Origin: Pseudoscleropodium purum
Taxonomy: Eukaryota > Streptophyta > Bryopsida > Hypnales > Brachytheciaceae
NCBI GenBank assembly: GCA_963969395.1
Contig: OZ017795.1
Location: 14,694,001 to 14,758,000 of the forward strand
Direction: 5' to 3'
DNA length: 64,000 nt
The notes beneath the pieces are model-generated. The model was not told the DNA's origin and ran no database searches. It worked only from the letters and a program-made list of their open reading frames with translations. Positions 13,129 to 25,884 of the stretch are shown here, piece after piece. Made by a program: the position numbers and the translations under genes. Every line of letters starts with the position of its first letter. The stretch's first letter is position 1.

Positions 13129-14743
13129 TAGAAGTTGTTCAAAACATCAAAAACTACAAATGAAAAAAAATTTAGTAAAACTCACCCAACATTTGGATTT
13201 TTGAAACTCGAAAGCTTCATCTCATTCACACCCCATTTAAGAGTCAAGTAGACAAAAACCATACATATTGGCACGTTCAAGGGTAAATTCCTTTACCTTG
13301 CTATTTTCTAGATGGAACAACAAAATTTCTCCATCATCATGAACAAACTCTGAAGCAAATTCAAAGATGGATTCAATAACCTCTTCTTGATTCAACACGT
13401 TCCAAACAGGAATATTAGAAGGTGGAATGGAAACATTGGGGACTAGTAGTCCATTCGGGATATCGGCAACAATCAAATCAAAGCATGCAATAGGGCTCAT
13501 GGAGCCTCCAAGAGTTCGCACCTGGTCCCTACCAACCTTGACAATTAAATATACACACTATAAGTTAGATGTATGAATGAATTGCTATGTCATGCTAATA
13601 ACTTAATGTGAAATGAAAGAAATTAATCATAACAAGGCTAGAAAATGTAAACCTTACCTTTTGGGTAAAATCAAGCATTTGATTCCATGTTGATGTATTG
13701 TCCCCCATCTTCTCCTTAACATTGAGCATTGCAAAAATCAATGATGGTAGAATTAGAGCTTGAGGCTCAATACCATGTCTATCAGGTTGAATTGCGGATC
13801 TAGCAATATACTTTGATGAAGCAAAGACATCTATCGTAATAGACATGAGAGTTGAAGGGCAATGAGATTAGGCCGTATCAATGACTTTCAAAGTGATAGG
13901 AAGCACAAGAAAAGGAAGAGGTACAAAAATAGGAGCTGGAACAAATGAAGAAGGGGTGTTGTCTTTCGTGGCTGTCTCTTTTGCCATCTTCTTTGTAGCC
14001 TTCTTCTCCTTTGGCTTACACCCCTTCTTTACTAGTGCAACTTCTTTAACCTCCTCTTCATCAAGAGACTCCTCTTGTTAATCTGTTTTGGAATGGTCTT
14101 TGGCAACCTCTTTCTCACATGCTTCAAGTGTTGAGGCAAAAATCCTTGGACACTCTAGATACCAAGGACATACTTGAAACTCTTGAACAAAAAACCCTCG
14201 CTGTTGAGTCAAAGTGAACATAAAACCCTTCAAAGAAGTATCAAACCATCCTCTAAACAACTTGGGCTTGAATTTTTGCTCAATTCCACCTTTTAGAATG
14301 AGCTCTCGCTTGAAATATCTACAATCATAGAATAGGTGTGATTATTACAATGATAATGATGCACATGCATTTTTGATGACTTTGTGAAACAATTAAGATT
14401 TACAAAACTAAAAGAAACTAAAATAGAAGATATACTTATATAGAATCCTTCTTATAGCCACATCTATGCCTTCTTGGTCTTTGAAAGGAGTAGATCGTGA
14501 ATACGAAGAGTCCTTCTTGAACAACCACCAAAAAGCATGATCCTACGACACAATGCACCATGTCTCTACATAATCTCCAATTGAATTCAACTCATCATTG
14601 GCATTCCATTGAATTACAATACTCTTAGACTTGATGATGCTTGTGAATTCTGCTTTGGCTACCTCCTTCAACTACAAGAAAATTTAAAAATATAAGTATC
14701 AAGACATTATGAAGGCAAAGCATATCATGTTAGTATGGTACAA

Positions 14744-15075
14744 CACTATACCAAAGTGTGGTAAAAAGAATTGCAATCAAAATTCATTGTAGTTTTTTTC
14801 TTCACAGTGTTGTACATAATGCTAACTACAACTATAGCCTTCTTTTTCAATTTTTGAATTGAGTTTTTGGAATTTGAAGGTGTGTAATGTACCATTACAA
14901 AGGTATTTTCAATACCTTTCCAATGGTACATTACGTACCTTCAAATTCCAAAAATTTAATTCAAAAATGAGAAGAAAAAACTATAGCTATAGTCAGCAAC
15001 ATGTACAACACTATGGAGAAAAGAACCGCAATGAATTTTGACTATGGTTTCTTTTTACCACACTTTGGTATGGTA
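14744..15075. mobile_element. CACTA-like MITE, copy B
   Basis: A second copy of the same family (332 bp), starting CACTATACCAAAGTGTGG, ending CCACACTTTGGTATGGTA and flanked by CAA on both sides. Short open frames on both strands inside it are by-products of its foldback structure. It lies in another intron of the same pseudogene. Confidence 0.8.
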
Positions 15076-16182
15076 CAATTATGAGATAAAAATCAAAACA
15101 TTTATAAACTTGTTAAAAGTAATTTTTTTCATGTAAATGAAAAAAACAGTTGATCACATACCTTAGTCCAAAATGAGGCCTTATAGAGCCAAGTCTTTAA
15201 GGTCATTGTGTTGAAACCGAGGGCGGGAAATCTGAAACCTTCCCTAGAAGTCTCACTTAAGTTCCACCACCTAAGCCAATGAACCTTGTGGTTTGGTTGA
15301 ACTTGGCATGTAGAAATCCTTTGAAGTTTCTCCAAGGACATCTTGGGCTTCTCATTGATGCTGTAATGCAAGTTTATTTGAAATTTGAAAAGACAAAAGT
15401 ATAGTAAAAATCAAGTCCAAAAATAATCATGTAAATAAAAAAAGAAAGTAGGCATAATAATATACTCCTTCTAAAAATCCAATATTGTTTTTTGGATTTG
15501 CAATGGCAAATTGTTTATCAAACTCCGTTCGAAATCCTTTGATAGCTGCAGTAGCGGCTTGAATCATGGCCTCATGAACACCCTTTGGAGTTCGTTTTTT
15601 ACAACTCTATCTTCTCATAGTAAGTTTGCATAGCCACATCTGAAATAGTAGCAATTTCTTGCTGCACATGGAAAACATGAACCTAAAATCAATATAAAAT
15701 GAATTTTACAAATCACAACAAATAAATGGAAAAGTTTTATAAACAAAAAATACTCACTCGATGAAGGAATTGTATAAAGATAGGAGATGTCAATGGATAC
15801 CAAGCACTTGGTAGCTTTCTGGTCTCACATTTCTTGTAATCCTCATTACTTAGAAGCCCCTTGAATTCTTCCAATTGCAAGTTGCCAATTTGCCATAGGT
15901 ACTCATTCTATGCAATTGTTGAATCAAGTTGCTTTTGACATGGGAGTGCTCCGCAGACCTACAAATATCAATGAAAATAGAATGTAAAATGAATGAATAT
16001 GAAAGCATAGAATATTACAATACAATTGAAGAAGCGGTAAAATAAAATAAATTTTGATTCAACAAACATTGGAACTTACCAATTGATGTCATTTATAGCT
16101 CCAATAGAATGCATGTATGGCCTTTGGACACCAATAACACACAATCAATAGGCAAATGCCACTTGCAATCAGGGTTGACATG

Positions 16183-16360
16183 ATGTCCGGACGTCCGGAC
16201 GCGGACGCTGTGTCCGCAGCGTCCGCCGGGACCGCCCTGTCCGCCTGTCACCCCGCCCGTCTGCCCTGTCCGTCCGCCCTGTCTATCCGCCCCGTCCGCC
16301 TCGTCCGCTTTGACGGCCTATTTCCCCCGACCGCCCTACCCAAACTGCCCCGCGGTCACT
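16183..16360. repeat. GTCCG-rich subterminal tract, left end of hAT
   Basis: Directly inside the left inverted repeat, GC-rich DNA is built from irregularly spaced GTCCG and CGGAC pentamers. Plant hAT transposases bind short repeated motifs near the element ends, so this is the likely binding region. The period is irregular, so it is not a simple satellite. Confidence 0.65.
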
Positions 16361-16752
16361 CCCTTAATCTTTAAACAATTAAATGTTAAATGAAGTGCAA
16401 TGATTCGCGATTTGTCATTAAAACAATGTCTCTTATAAGTTGAAAGATTATAAAGTTTGACCATGAGTCCATGATAGTCTTGAAACTATGAAAAAATTTC
16501 AATTCATTTTCAGAAGGCAAACTAAAAAAATTTGTGACTTCAAATATATATATATACTATTTAAAAAATCAAGATCAACACAAATACAAACATAATCAAT
16601 ATGGGCAAAATATATTGAATTTAATATAGAATACCATACATTGTGCACATTTGGCTAATTACACATATAATTTTTTCATTCCAACTCTATATTTCTAAAC
16701 TAATTTTTAATGCCTATATAACCTATTCAACTACTACTTCTACACTACCAAT

Positions 16753-18246
16753 CTAATATAAATGGCGAAAATGTTCATCTGGCATCGGCCAACGATATGT
16801 ATTAGAAAATCGCGTAATCACATGGGCCAAACTAGTATTTTCATCGTCAGTCTTCGAAGAAATGCGCTTCAAGTAAGCATAAAACACTTTTGCAAAGTCA
16901 TGAAAGGCAAATTGTGTCGCACTAGGTGTTTTAAGTAGCACGTTGAAATACGCCTCTGACATGTTGTTTCCATTCATCCGCCGAGCAATTTTTCGAATGG
17001 CATACTCTTCCGACTTACGTGAATACATCGGAATGACTTCCACATCTGCACCTGCTTTATGCAAATATGCAATACGTGGATCCACCCATCATCTCCTCTG
17101 CAAAGTTTATTTCATCTCATTTGCTGATGTGAATGTGTACAAAGACTTCATTGGCTGAGAAGCTAAGGTGGTCATGCCTCAATCGCAAACTCCAATGTAT
17201 ACACGTGACTCATCCTCTGGAAAATGCAACAAGATGTTGTTCGGAAAAAGATCATTGTGCAAATGTTCAGCAAGATGCACTGCATACATTATATGCATAA
17301 ACGCCCATGTCAACTCCGTGCGCTTCTTCCGATATCGTCCTAAATGGTGAGCTTTTACAACCTCCTCTTTGGTTAGATTCGTATACATCAAACGGATTTG
17401 AATGTTGTCTGGATAGTCCTTATCCATATTCAACATTTGTCGAAGAGTTCCACCATTCCACCAATACGCATAACCTTCACACGTCGTTCCGTGCACCGCA
17501 GCAAACCGTATCACACCCGCGTGTGGAATTCGAATAGCCATTGATTCGTTTTGATGTTCTAGCTTTGCAAGATTGGGTCGAGTTTGGTGGTGAATGGATT
17601 TTTTCGTTGCAAACTCCCAATAAAGAAGTATTCCTGGACATCCTTTAATACGAATCTTTCGAATCGTTGCATATCCACCTCTCATCGTTCTATCATCAAC
17701 AGCAATCACGCGTGCTGTATCTAGAAGTGCTATGAGGTGCCGTTTGTTCCTTTCTGCTTCAGCAACTCCATCATTGCTTTTCCACCAACCAATTGAACCA
17801 ACTCGATTGTGCGTTTTGGCGAATGGAGCACATTGCCCTCTAAATAAGTTCGCTTTCAGAATCACTTCTTCAAACTGGGCGTCATTGGGTCGATATTTCT
17901 TGCCATATTTAACCAAAATGACTTTGGAATTCTACAAAGCATCATGAACCTTGTTCTCCAAACATTTGGTGAAATACGTTTTATGCATTTCATCATGCCA
18001 CTTCGCCACATTCAATGCATCCAACAACATCTGTGTCATGTCTACCTTGAATTTAGACACGCACTCCTCTTGATATCTGATGTACTTATTGTCTAAAGAC
18101 AATGTTGTTTCCGATTCATAAAATTGAACGATGCGCTCAATCATGAATTTTTTGCATTCCTCCGAAGGACTTTGGCGAGCTACCTCCAAGTTTGATGGTC
18201 CCTCTCCATGTTTAAGCTTCGCAACCTTCTTCTTCCCCTTCGTCAT
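16753..18246 (-). pseudogene. Protein-kinase-like gene carried by the hAT element, broken
   Basis: One frame of 498 codons starting MTKGKKKVAKLKHGEG, interrupted by four in-frame stops and no frameshift: TAG 17932-17934, TGA 17179-17181, TAA 17107-17109 and TGA 17089-17091. The N-terminal 110 residues are basic and helical. From about residue 190 it has kinase features: a glycine loop (RGGYATIRKIRI), a candidate ATP lysine (FATKKS), a hinge-like segment (EGYAYWWNGGTLRQML), the catalytic loop HNDLFPNNILL (aspartate and asparagine kept, arginine of HRD absent) and CD at the DFG position, where the first TGA falls. It resembles divergent kinase-like proteins of plants. It lies between two GC-rich tracts and points towards the left end. 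Whether it helps transposition or is passenger DNA is unknown. Confidence 0.65.
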
Positions 18247-18439
18247 CGTGACAAATGAAACTGATATAAATGAAATTTTCTAATTTAAATGTGAATTCAC
18301 GCGCAAGTGTTAAAAAAATTAGCAACAAGGAGGCCCCAATAAACCACTCTTGCTTTGCCTTGGAAAGGAGCCAATAGAGGATGAACCACCAAGCTCTCCG
18401 CTCCACCTTGCATTCACAAGGGGCAAAGCAAAAGTAACA

Positions 18440-18776
18440 ATGCGGATGGCCTGTCCGCCCCATCGAACGGCCCTAAACCATCCGCCCGATCGGACGGGCT
18501 GGGGGTGGCGGACGGATCGGCCGTCTGCCTCCCCGAAACCCTAGAGCCCCGTCCGCCCGATCGGACGGTCCGGGGAGGCGGATGCATCGGCCGTAACGGG
18601 GCGGACGGGTATCGGGGCGGACGGGGCGGATAGGGCGGACGTCGGATCCGACGGACAGGGCGGACGGAGGATAGGGCGGATGGGTATCGGGGCGGACAGG
18701 GCGGACGCCGGATCCAACGGACAGGGCGGACGGAGGACGGGGTGGACAGGGTGGACGGGGCGGTTTTACCCTAAAG
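18440..18776. repeat. GC-rich GGACGG tract upstream of the kinase-like gene
   Basis: About 340 bp of GGGCGGAC/GTCCG units with internal near-duplicates (GGGCGGACGGAGGA appears repeatedly). It lies upstream of the minus-strand kinase-like start at 18246 and ends in TTTTACCCTA. It may be a promoter region, a second binding array, or the scar of an older element end; no target duplication was found here. Confidence 0.5.
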
Positions 18777-19623
18777 CGCTTCGACGTCCATATTTTGCAC
18801 GATAAACAAAGGTCTTCATGGCACTGTATAGTCCAACTAACTTTTCATTCATTCAATGTAAAATTTGAAATTAAAAAAGGTAGCCTTCTTTTATGACCAA
18901 ATTTATGAATTCTTGGTAAATGATATTTTTGTACAAAGATATGAGCTAAAATGTGCAAAAATTCACGAAAGGATTGCGATGTTTAATATAAGTACCCAAA
19001 TATTCACGTTGCATTGTGTATAAAGCAATTGTAAGAAGGTAGTTGAATAAAAATTCTACTATTAAATTGAATTAGTTGACGTCTAATCACTTAATAAACC
19101 GCTAAATGTCCAAGTCCTAGCAAGTGTGTTTTGGCTATCGAAAAAGAGCATGGACTTATAGTTATCTCCAATGAAGCAAATTGTTCTTTTTTCAAAATCT
19201 AACGGTATAGATGTTTAGCCTCTAAAGTTCTTTTCACTAAAAACACTTCAAAACTGCTATTAGTAGTGCAAATACCAAGTCTTGGAAGAAAAATACTTTT
19301 GAGCATATGTAACTGTAGGATCTTGTAGTAAATTAGTTGGAAAAGATGTGGAAAAAATTTTAGACAAATCCACCATTTGGATTGTAAGATATTAGATATT
19401 GAATGTCTCATTTAAGGGGGCTACTCAATTATGTCTATTAATGAACAATTGGTAGGCTAACAAACCTAACTTAGCATGTATTTTAATATTTGTTGCAATT
19501 GTTTTAGGAATATTATAACATAATACTATTATCATATTCTTATAAATGATATAGTACTAAATCATTTCAAAATCAACAACATTCGAACACAATCTGTCAA
19601 TCTTGTCTTCCATACTCCTTTAA

Positions 19624-19716
<93 letters not shown>

Positions 19717-21604
19717 ATATATTAGATAAATCAACATGAACAAATCAATGATTATATATTTCATAAATATATTCTTCATCAATCAAATAAGAGTGCATGT
19801 TCAAATATAGACAAAGATGGTTTCTCCATTTGTTCCCAAAAATTAAATAAACAAATAGAGAAAGATATGAAGTGAATGTTACTTGGAGAATTGAAGGGAA
19901 AGAAATTGAAGTACTCAATTGTATTTTATTAAATTGGAAAATTGCATGTGGATGGCATAAATTAATCTTCATAGATGCTAAACTCATACGAGTTGCATTT
20001 CAACATTTATGATTTATGCAATTGATTGAATTGAAAGCTCTTGTAATTACATTTTCAAATTTTCGATTCAATCATTCAAATTTGCAAGAGTGATTTATGA
20101 TAGATTTATAACTTTAAATGTGAAAGCATTCAATGCCTTTATGCGTTTGTTCATCAATATATTAATTTTAAATAAATAATATATATTTTTTATAACATAT
20201 GCATAAACCATTGCATTAGAAAAAACAAAAACTAAGAGCCAAACCAAATAGGTTGGTCAAATGAAGAGAACAAGAGAACAAGAGCCCTACGAGAAAGTAA
20301 AGGAAAAAAAAAATATCAAAAGGATTCAAAGGAAGGAGCAAGATGCATTCTTGCAAGACCGTAGAATACATAATGATTTCAAAATCCAAACACAAATATA
20401 TTTTCTATTTCAATGAGAGTCAAAAATGAACTACCCTGCTCTCAAAGATTGTACAATGTACACATTATACAAAATGAACATATAACAGAAAGAGTAGAAG
20501 ACATTGTTTATCATGATTGAAAACTAAAATGATTTTTTCTTTCTATGTAGAATATTTTATGAAATGTAACAATGTATTTAATTATCATAGTAATTGGTAG
20601 AAATCTTTGTGCAATACATAGAAACATTTCATTTATGTCGAGTTTTTCATTTATTTAGGATTAAAATTGAAGTATTATACTCTACAAAGTACAAATTGAA
20701 AACAATATCATATACCTAAGTTCAAAAGTTTGCAATTGTTTCGTGAATTCATTTTGAAAATTCAAACGAAGAAATATTTTATAATTAATATCTTGTTCAT
20801 TTGAATCATTTCAAAATTCGAATTCCGAATTCAATTCCTATTTATAATAGAAATTATGTTTGTCAATTTTTTAGATCTTTAAACAATGAACCCTCTTTTT
20901 TTAAATTAATATTTTAAAACATCTGAAATAAGAATATTGGAATTACCCTTCAAAATAAATATAGCACATGTATAAGTGTATAATGTATTCTACTCAACCA
21001 ACTCAAGTAACGAATTTTTCTATGTTTTTAAGGAAAAATATAGCCATAGATGATTTGAAAGTTAAAACATTGATTCTTTTTCTTTGTTTTCAAATCTAAT
21101 CAAAATTTCATTAAAAAATATGAAAGACTCGATGTTCATTTGAAGATCGTGATGCACTTCTAATTAGAAATCACAACCTTTCATTAAATATCATGAGGTT
21201 GAAATCCATTAAACTATTATTCTAATTATGTATTGGGGCCTTTTTTAAAAATTTCATTTGCTTACGATGAAAATGGAATTGACTATTTCTGCAAAACATT
21301 TGATTTCCTAATGAACTTTAAAAAAATCCCCACCATCTTCAGATCTTCTCAAAACCTATTTAGAAGGATAATATGAGTAAATAATCCAAACATATTCAAC
21401 TTAACCACATTCCCTTCATTCGTAAAACAATTTAGGGGAGAAAAGAAAAGGTTTAGGGTAATTAGGGTATAGGGTTTAGGGTTTACATTTAAAAAAAAAA
21501 AAAATGATAAATCAATTACATTGATCCTCATTTAGCAGTGATTATTAGGCTGTTTTTTTTTGGAAATGTTACCGCTCTTTTTGAGTAATATAGGCCTCAT
21601 AGGA
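18777..21604. other. AT-rich spacer inside the hAT element
   Basis: No gene is visible. It holds a TA microsatellite and, near 21450-21486, a few degenerate TTTAGGG units. The composition contrasts sharply with the GC-rich tracts on either side, so it may be a later insertion or filler DNA, but no terminal repeats were found for it. Confidence 0.6.
19626..19720. repeat. (TA)n microsatellite
   Basis: About 95 bases of nearly pure TA dinucleotide with a few C or A interruptions in the second half. Short open frames through it (IYIYIY) are artefacts. Confidence 0.95.
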
Positions 21605-21609
21605 TGCTC

Positions 21610-21880
21610 CAATGGACAGTTGGGCGGACGCCGTCGGCGGTCAATGTTTAAGTGGGGCGGTCGGCGTGTCTAAAGCGTGGATGGCGTCGGAAGGCGGACA
21701 GTGCGAATAGTCCTGTCCGACCGCCCCGTCCGCCGCGTCCAACCGCCCGTCCGACCCGTCTGGCCTGTCCACTCGACCGCCCCATTCGCCGTATCCGATC
21801 GCCCTGTCCGACCTGTCCGATCGGTCCGTCCGCCCGCCCCATCTGCCCGTCCGCCCGTCCGAGCCGTTGCTTGTTTTTGA
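21610..21880. repeat. GC-rich GTCCG tract upstream of the hAT transposase
   Basis: GTCCGCCC-type units like those at the element ends, lying just upstream of the transposase TATA box. Open frames across it (PRPPRPTARP and similar) reflect composition only. It may combine promoter and transposase-binding roles. Confidence 0.6.
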
Positions 21881-21920
21881 ATGGAAACCCTAAAAATGAA
21901 CCTTTAATTTTCTGGAGGGG

Positions 21921-21930
21921 ACTATAAATG
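21921..21930 (+). promoter_or_regulatory. Candidate TATA box of the hAT transposase
   Basis: ACTATAAATG follows the GC-rich tract and precedes the first good ATG (22178) by about 250 bases, a plausible leader that may include an intron. Called by motif and position only. Confidence 0.5.
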
Positions 21931-22177
21931 TTAGAAGAGAAGCTTTGGTATTCACTCTTCGAAAAATCGAACGCTAAGATTTCCAAGGGCTATGAGCTTC
22001 AATTTATTGAGTCTCTTGTTTGGTAATGCATAGTTCGATGGACGGGGGGGCTTTGATTTTCAAAGCTTTGTGTGACTAATTTCATTGATATTATATACAT
22101 TGTCAGGTTGTGGGTTTCAAATTTAAAACATTTTATTGGTTTCTTTTGAAATTGAGGTAAAACATACACTTGTCAAT

Positions 22178-24304
22178 ATGGTGGCCAAACCGACGAGGGA
22201 TTTTTTTCCTTGGTTTAGTGTGCAAGAGGGTGGTAAAGTAAAATGTAGGCTTTGCAAAGCGAGCATGTCAAGGAAGCTCAGCCGTATGTTCAGCCACTTA
22301 GGCTATTCTGGGCCTGGAGGTATACGTGATAAAGGAGTGAGCCTTTGTCCACGATTATCAATGGTAGTTCGAGATTTATTTCGGCATTGCGAAGGAGTTT
22401 TTCCAAAACGCGTTGTAATGGACAATGTGGATGGCAACCCTGGCCCTTCAGATGTCCAAGAGTTTTCGGCCGGAAAGGCTGTATCGCATTCTGACCACGA
22501 AGACTCTTGTTCAGCGTCCAAAGAATTGGTATCAATGGTATGTGCCACAACTGAAATGACTTTGAGTACGGAAGCTTCTGGTGAACGTGAAACCCCGAGG
22601 GCATCAAGTTCTAGGCCTCAGAGGCAAGGCAACTTAGTGAATGGGTTTGAAGAAGGTCATAGATGCAAATTACATTCAGTGTGGGCAAATTTTTTTTATT
22701 CAGCGAACATACCATTTTCCGTGGCTCGAAATCCAGCTTTTAAAGAAGCAGTGAAAAAAACGGCTGCGTTCGATAGGCCATACATTCCTCCCTCATACCA
22801 CGACCTTTAGTACAAATTGTTGAATGAGGCGAAGACCAACATTCAGACACAGTTGAATGCACGGACTGAAGATAGCATTCGAAAATTTGGAGCAACATTG
22901 TCCATTGATGGATGGAACTCAGTGACTAATCGACCTCTCATCAATGCCATGCTTGTATCATCTGTAGGTGAAGAATTTCTTGGATCTGTGGATACAAGTG
23001 GTTGTGAAAAAAATGCGGAGTACTTGGCAGCTGTATTGGAAAAGTTCATTGAACAAGTGGGGTCCAAGAACGTCGTGTTAATAACTACGGATAATGCTCC
23101 CGTGAATCCGTCCGCATGGGATGTAATATCTGCAAAATATCCTCATATTTTTTACCAAGGGTGCGTTGTACATGCATTGAATTTGTTGTTGAAAGATTGG
23201 GCTGCATAGAAATGGATTGCTTCCAAATTGGATAAAGGAGTTCTTGTAGCTAAATTTATCAGGAAGAGACATATGCCGCTAGCTCTATTGCGAAAGTATT
23301 CGCCAAATCTTGGTCTCTTGATGCCTGGGGATACAAGGTTCGCCTCTAAATTTATCATGATGGAGCGTTTGACAAAATTGAGAGGAGCATTGGAACAAAT
23401 GGTGGTAGATCCGCAATGGATTGAGTATGTACATACTCTCAAGAAGAAACGTGGAGCCAAAGTCCAACCAAAAGACTTGGCCTTAGCGGTGAAGAAAATT
23501 GTTCTTGATGACCATTTTTGGAATCGGTCCATCAATTATGTGGAGATGGTTGAACCAATCATATGTGCACTCCGCGATTTGGATTCAAAATCACCATGTA
23601 TGGGGAAGGTGTTGCATATCATGAGGAAGTTAGAGAAGCACATGAACGGATTACAAAGTCCACCATTTTGTTTGCTAGAAGAACTTACAATTCCATTGGT
23701 ACAGTCTTTTTATGCCCGAAGAAGAATGGTGAACAACGATCTCCAATCAGCCGCAGCTCTTTTGAATCCATACCTTCTTCATGACAAAGAGCTAGCGAAT
23801 GACGTAGATGCAATGTCAGGATGTAAGAAAGTTTTGGAGAGAATATGTAAACTGAATGAATATGCAGCAGTGGTGAAGGAATTTGTAGCTTTTCTACACA
23901 AAGAACCTCCATTTCACAATATGTTGAATCCGGGAGATCAAATGTTGTCCGCACATGCTTGGTGGGATTTTGAAGGTGCATGTGGCAAGTTTATAGCTCT
24001 ATTAGCGAAGAGGATATTGGCTCAACCGATGTCATCATCTTCATGTGAACGGAATTGGAGCAACTATTCTTTTGTTCACAACAAATCTCGAAATAAATTG
24101 AAGCCGGAGAGAGTAGCGGATTTAGTGTACGTGTATACCAATTCCAAAGTATTAAACGCATCGAAGGAAAAAGATGAAAAAAAATGGTATAATGATAATG
24201 TGGATCCGATGGAATCAGAGGATTCAGATAGATCGACGTTAGAAGACGATGATGACGATGATGACGATGAGACGAGGATTTGGAAAGGGCCCTTTCAGTT
24301 GTAG
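22178..24304 (+). pseudogene. hAT transposase (BED, DUF659, C-terminal dimerisation), two TAG stops
   Basis: A single frame of 709 codons from ATG 22178, interrupted by TAG at codon 211 (22808-22810) and codon 344 (23207-23209). A BED-like zinc-finger segment (VKCRLCKASMS...FSHLG) lies near residues 16-45. A low-complexity linker precedes DUF659-type motifs (SIDGWNSVTNRPLINAM, LITTDNAPVN, CVVHALNLLLKDW) at about 220-345, part of the RNase H-like catalytic region. The hAT dimerisation region (AHAWWDFEG, PMSSSSCERNWSNYSFVHN, KLKPERVADLVYVY) lies near 585-660. The frame ends just after a run of aspartates. Length and order match plant hAT transposases. Repair of the two stops would give a full-length protein, so this copy decayed by point mutation. 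Confidence 0.88.
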
Positions 24305-25533
24305 ATGGCGGAGATGACTTCAATCGTGCGACAGCATGGGGAGATGAAGACGTTATGGAAGGCTTTCCCGATTTGGTGAATGATACGCATGATTATCATT
24401 TAAACCGCAAGGATGTCGTTCCCGACAATGCAAACGATGCATATACCTTTTGCGAAGACGAGGACAATGTAGAGGTACAGGAGAATCTACCTTCTTTAAC
24501 TGCATATTGCAATGGAATGGGATTCTTGAATAACGAAAACATTATATCGGAAAAGGCAAACGCTATTGCCAAAAAGGTGAAAATCAATGAGAATGCTATT
24601 GGTGATGATGGAAAAAATGAAGAAGTTTTAATTTCTCAATCTCCATCTGTGGCATTAAATGTAGTGCAAGGAAACGACAAAAGAGAAGATGCGGTCATGG
24701 AGGTGGACGTTCCAAAAGATGTGGGCAATAATAGTGGTGATGAGGGGGAACCAAATATTGCGGTACAGAAAAATAATGATTCACTTGGGATGGCAGTCAC
24801 AAATTCGGCAATTGTGAAGAGTGATAAAGGAAAAGAGCCAATGAAGTCAATTTTTGAAGTATTGAGATCTAGTGCTCTTCCACCAATACCGTTGAAGTCT
24901 GTTAGCACACGATTGAATGATTCTCAGAGCTTTGGATATGGAAAACGCCTAATGAACATTTCCAAAGAAATTTCTACAGGCGGTAATCTACGGAAAGTAG
25001 CGTCATCACCTACAAGCCTAAGTGAAACGGATAGTGATCGGATGCCATGGGCATCTTTGTGTGCTCGCATTTTAGGAAAAAGAATGGCGCAAGAACCCAT
25101 CAAATCAACAAACGGCACTCTATTACTTCAAAAGAAAGCCAAAGTGGAGATAACCGTTCATGGACATGTCAACCCTACATCGAGATTGATGGTTCAAGAA
25201 TCGAGTAACGTGAAAGCGAAAAGAGAAATGCAACCTTTTGCTATCTCTCTAGTGAAGAATAGGACCCCTCTTGATGAAAATGTTGCTACTTTGTCAAATA
25301 CAAAGAAAAGAAAGGTTCCTATTCAAAAAGCCTTTAATCATTCTGTCAAAGTAAAAAAAGAAAAATTAAATTCGAAAGAAGGGAGTAAGCCTACTTCGAG
25401 AGAAGACTTGAAGGAGACAACGATACTTGATTCCAACAATGAAGATGACTCCGATAATGAAGATTTTGAACGGAGAGCTGCAAGAGAGAGTAGTGGGGCT
25501 GAGGTTAGAGGAGATGTGGATTGGCGTCCATAG
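24271..25533 (+). pseudogene. Acidic/lysine-rich tail ORF, probably the frameshifted end of the hAT transposase
   Basis: A 420-codon open frame with no good ATG at its start. It overlaps the end of the transposase in another frame and opens immediately after the GAT/GAC repeat that encodes the aspartate run. Read across a one-base change there, the aspartate run would continue into DEDLERALSVVDGGDDF and then about 410 residues that are acidic first and lysine-rich later (KKRKVPIQKAF, VKVKKEKLNSKEG). No known domain is seen; it looks disordered. It could instead be a second gene with an unseen upstream exon, but the repeat at the junction makes slippage the simpler reading. Confidence 0.55.
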
Positions 25534-25884
25534 GAATTGTAGAAATGTGAATTTAGATGTTTGATTGTTTAGTTGCTTATGATATATGGAGCTCATGTTG
25601 ACAAATGACAATGGTTTCTTCAATCATTTTATTATAAAATTGTTTGTTTATTGATGATATACATCTCGCTGGATTTTAAAGTGATTTTGTTTCTAAATCA
25701 AAATGAAATTCAACAAAAAAAATTAAAAATATATTTCATATTTTAGCTTTTACATAAATAGTGATATACAACTCTATTGAATCGCAATTGCAATATAAGA
25801 AAAATCAAAATCAAAATGACTTCACTCTCAATCTCTCATTGGTGAAAACAATCAAAACAAAAAACCCAAAACGGGTTTTCTAAG

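Larger units (their letters stand above)
11780..16169 (-). pseudogene. DNA amino-methyltransferase-like gene, 3' (catalytic) part, decayed
   Basis: Minus-strand coding blocks separated by likely introns can be followed from about 16.17 kb to 12.2 kb; the stretch to 11780 may be a C-terminal tail. Block 13237-13530 contains FDLIVADIPNG, matching motif IV (DPPY-type) of N4/N6 amino-methyltransferases, followed by a strand like motif V (DGEILLFH). An exon ending at 12464 reads RGTHEKASLFVQLLIEASSK then GDVVLDCYASTG. It splices in phase (acceptor before 12359) to LYPCMIACR...HLVALESD, matching motif I (LDPFAGSG...AAR) and the acidic residue after it. The order IV then I is that of beta-class enzymes. 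Several in-frame stops (TAG, TAA) and one likely frameshift near 15.6 kb show decay. DIPNG departs from DPPY, so activity is doubtful. The gene is cut at its 5' side by the hAT element. Confidence 0.6.

Noticed and set aside
14746..15041. Short frames on both strands
   Set aside because: They are produced by the foldback structure of MITE copy B.
16170..18776. A separate small hAT-like element carrying only the kinase-like gene
   Set aside because: The inner border (TTTTACCCTA) has no matching 8-bp duplication, while the 16170/25996 pair has a perfect one.
21450..21486. Chromosome end (TTTAGGG units)
   Set aside because: Only two or three degenerate units lie inside a transposon.
21652..21927. 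Proline/arginine-rich open frames
   Set aside because: They follow the GTCCG-rich composition and occur on both strands.
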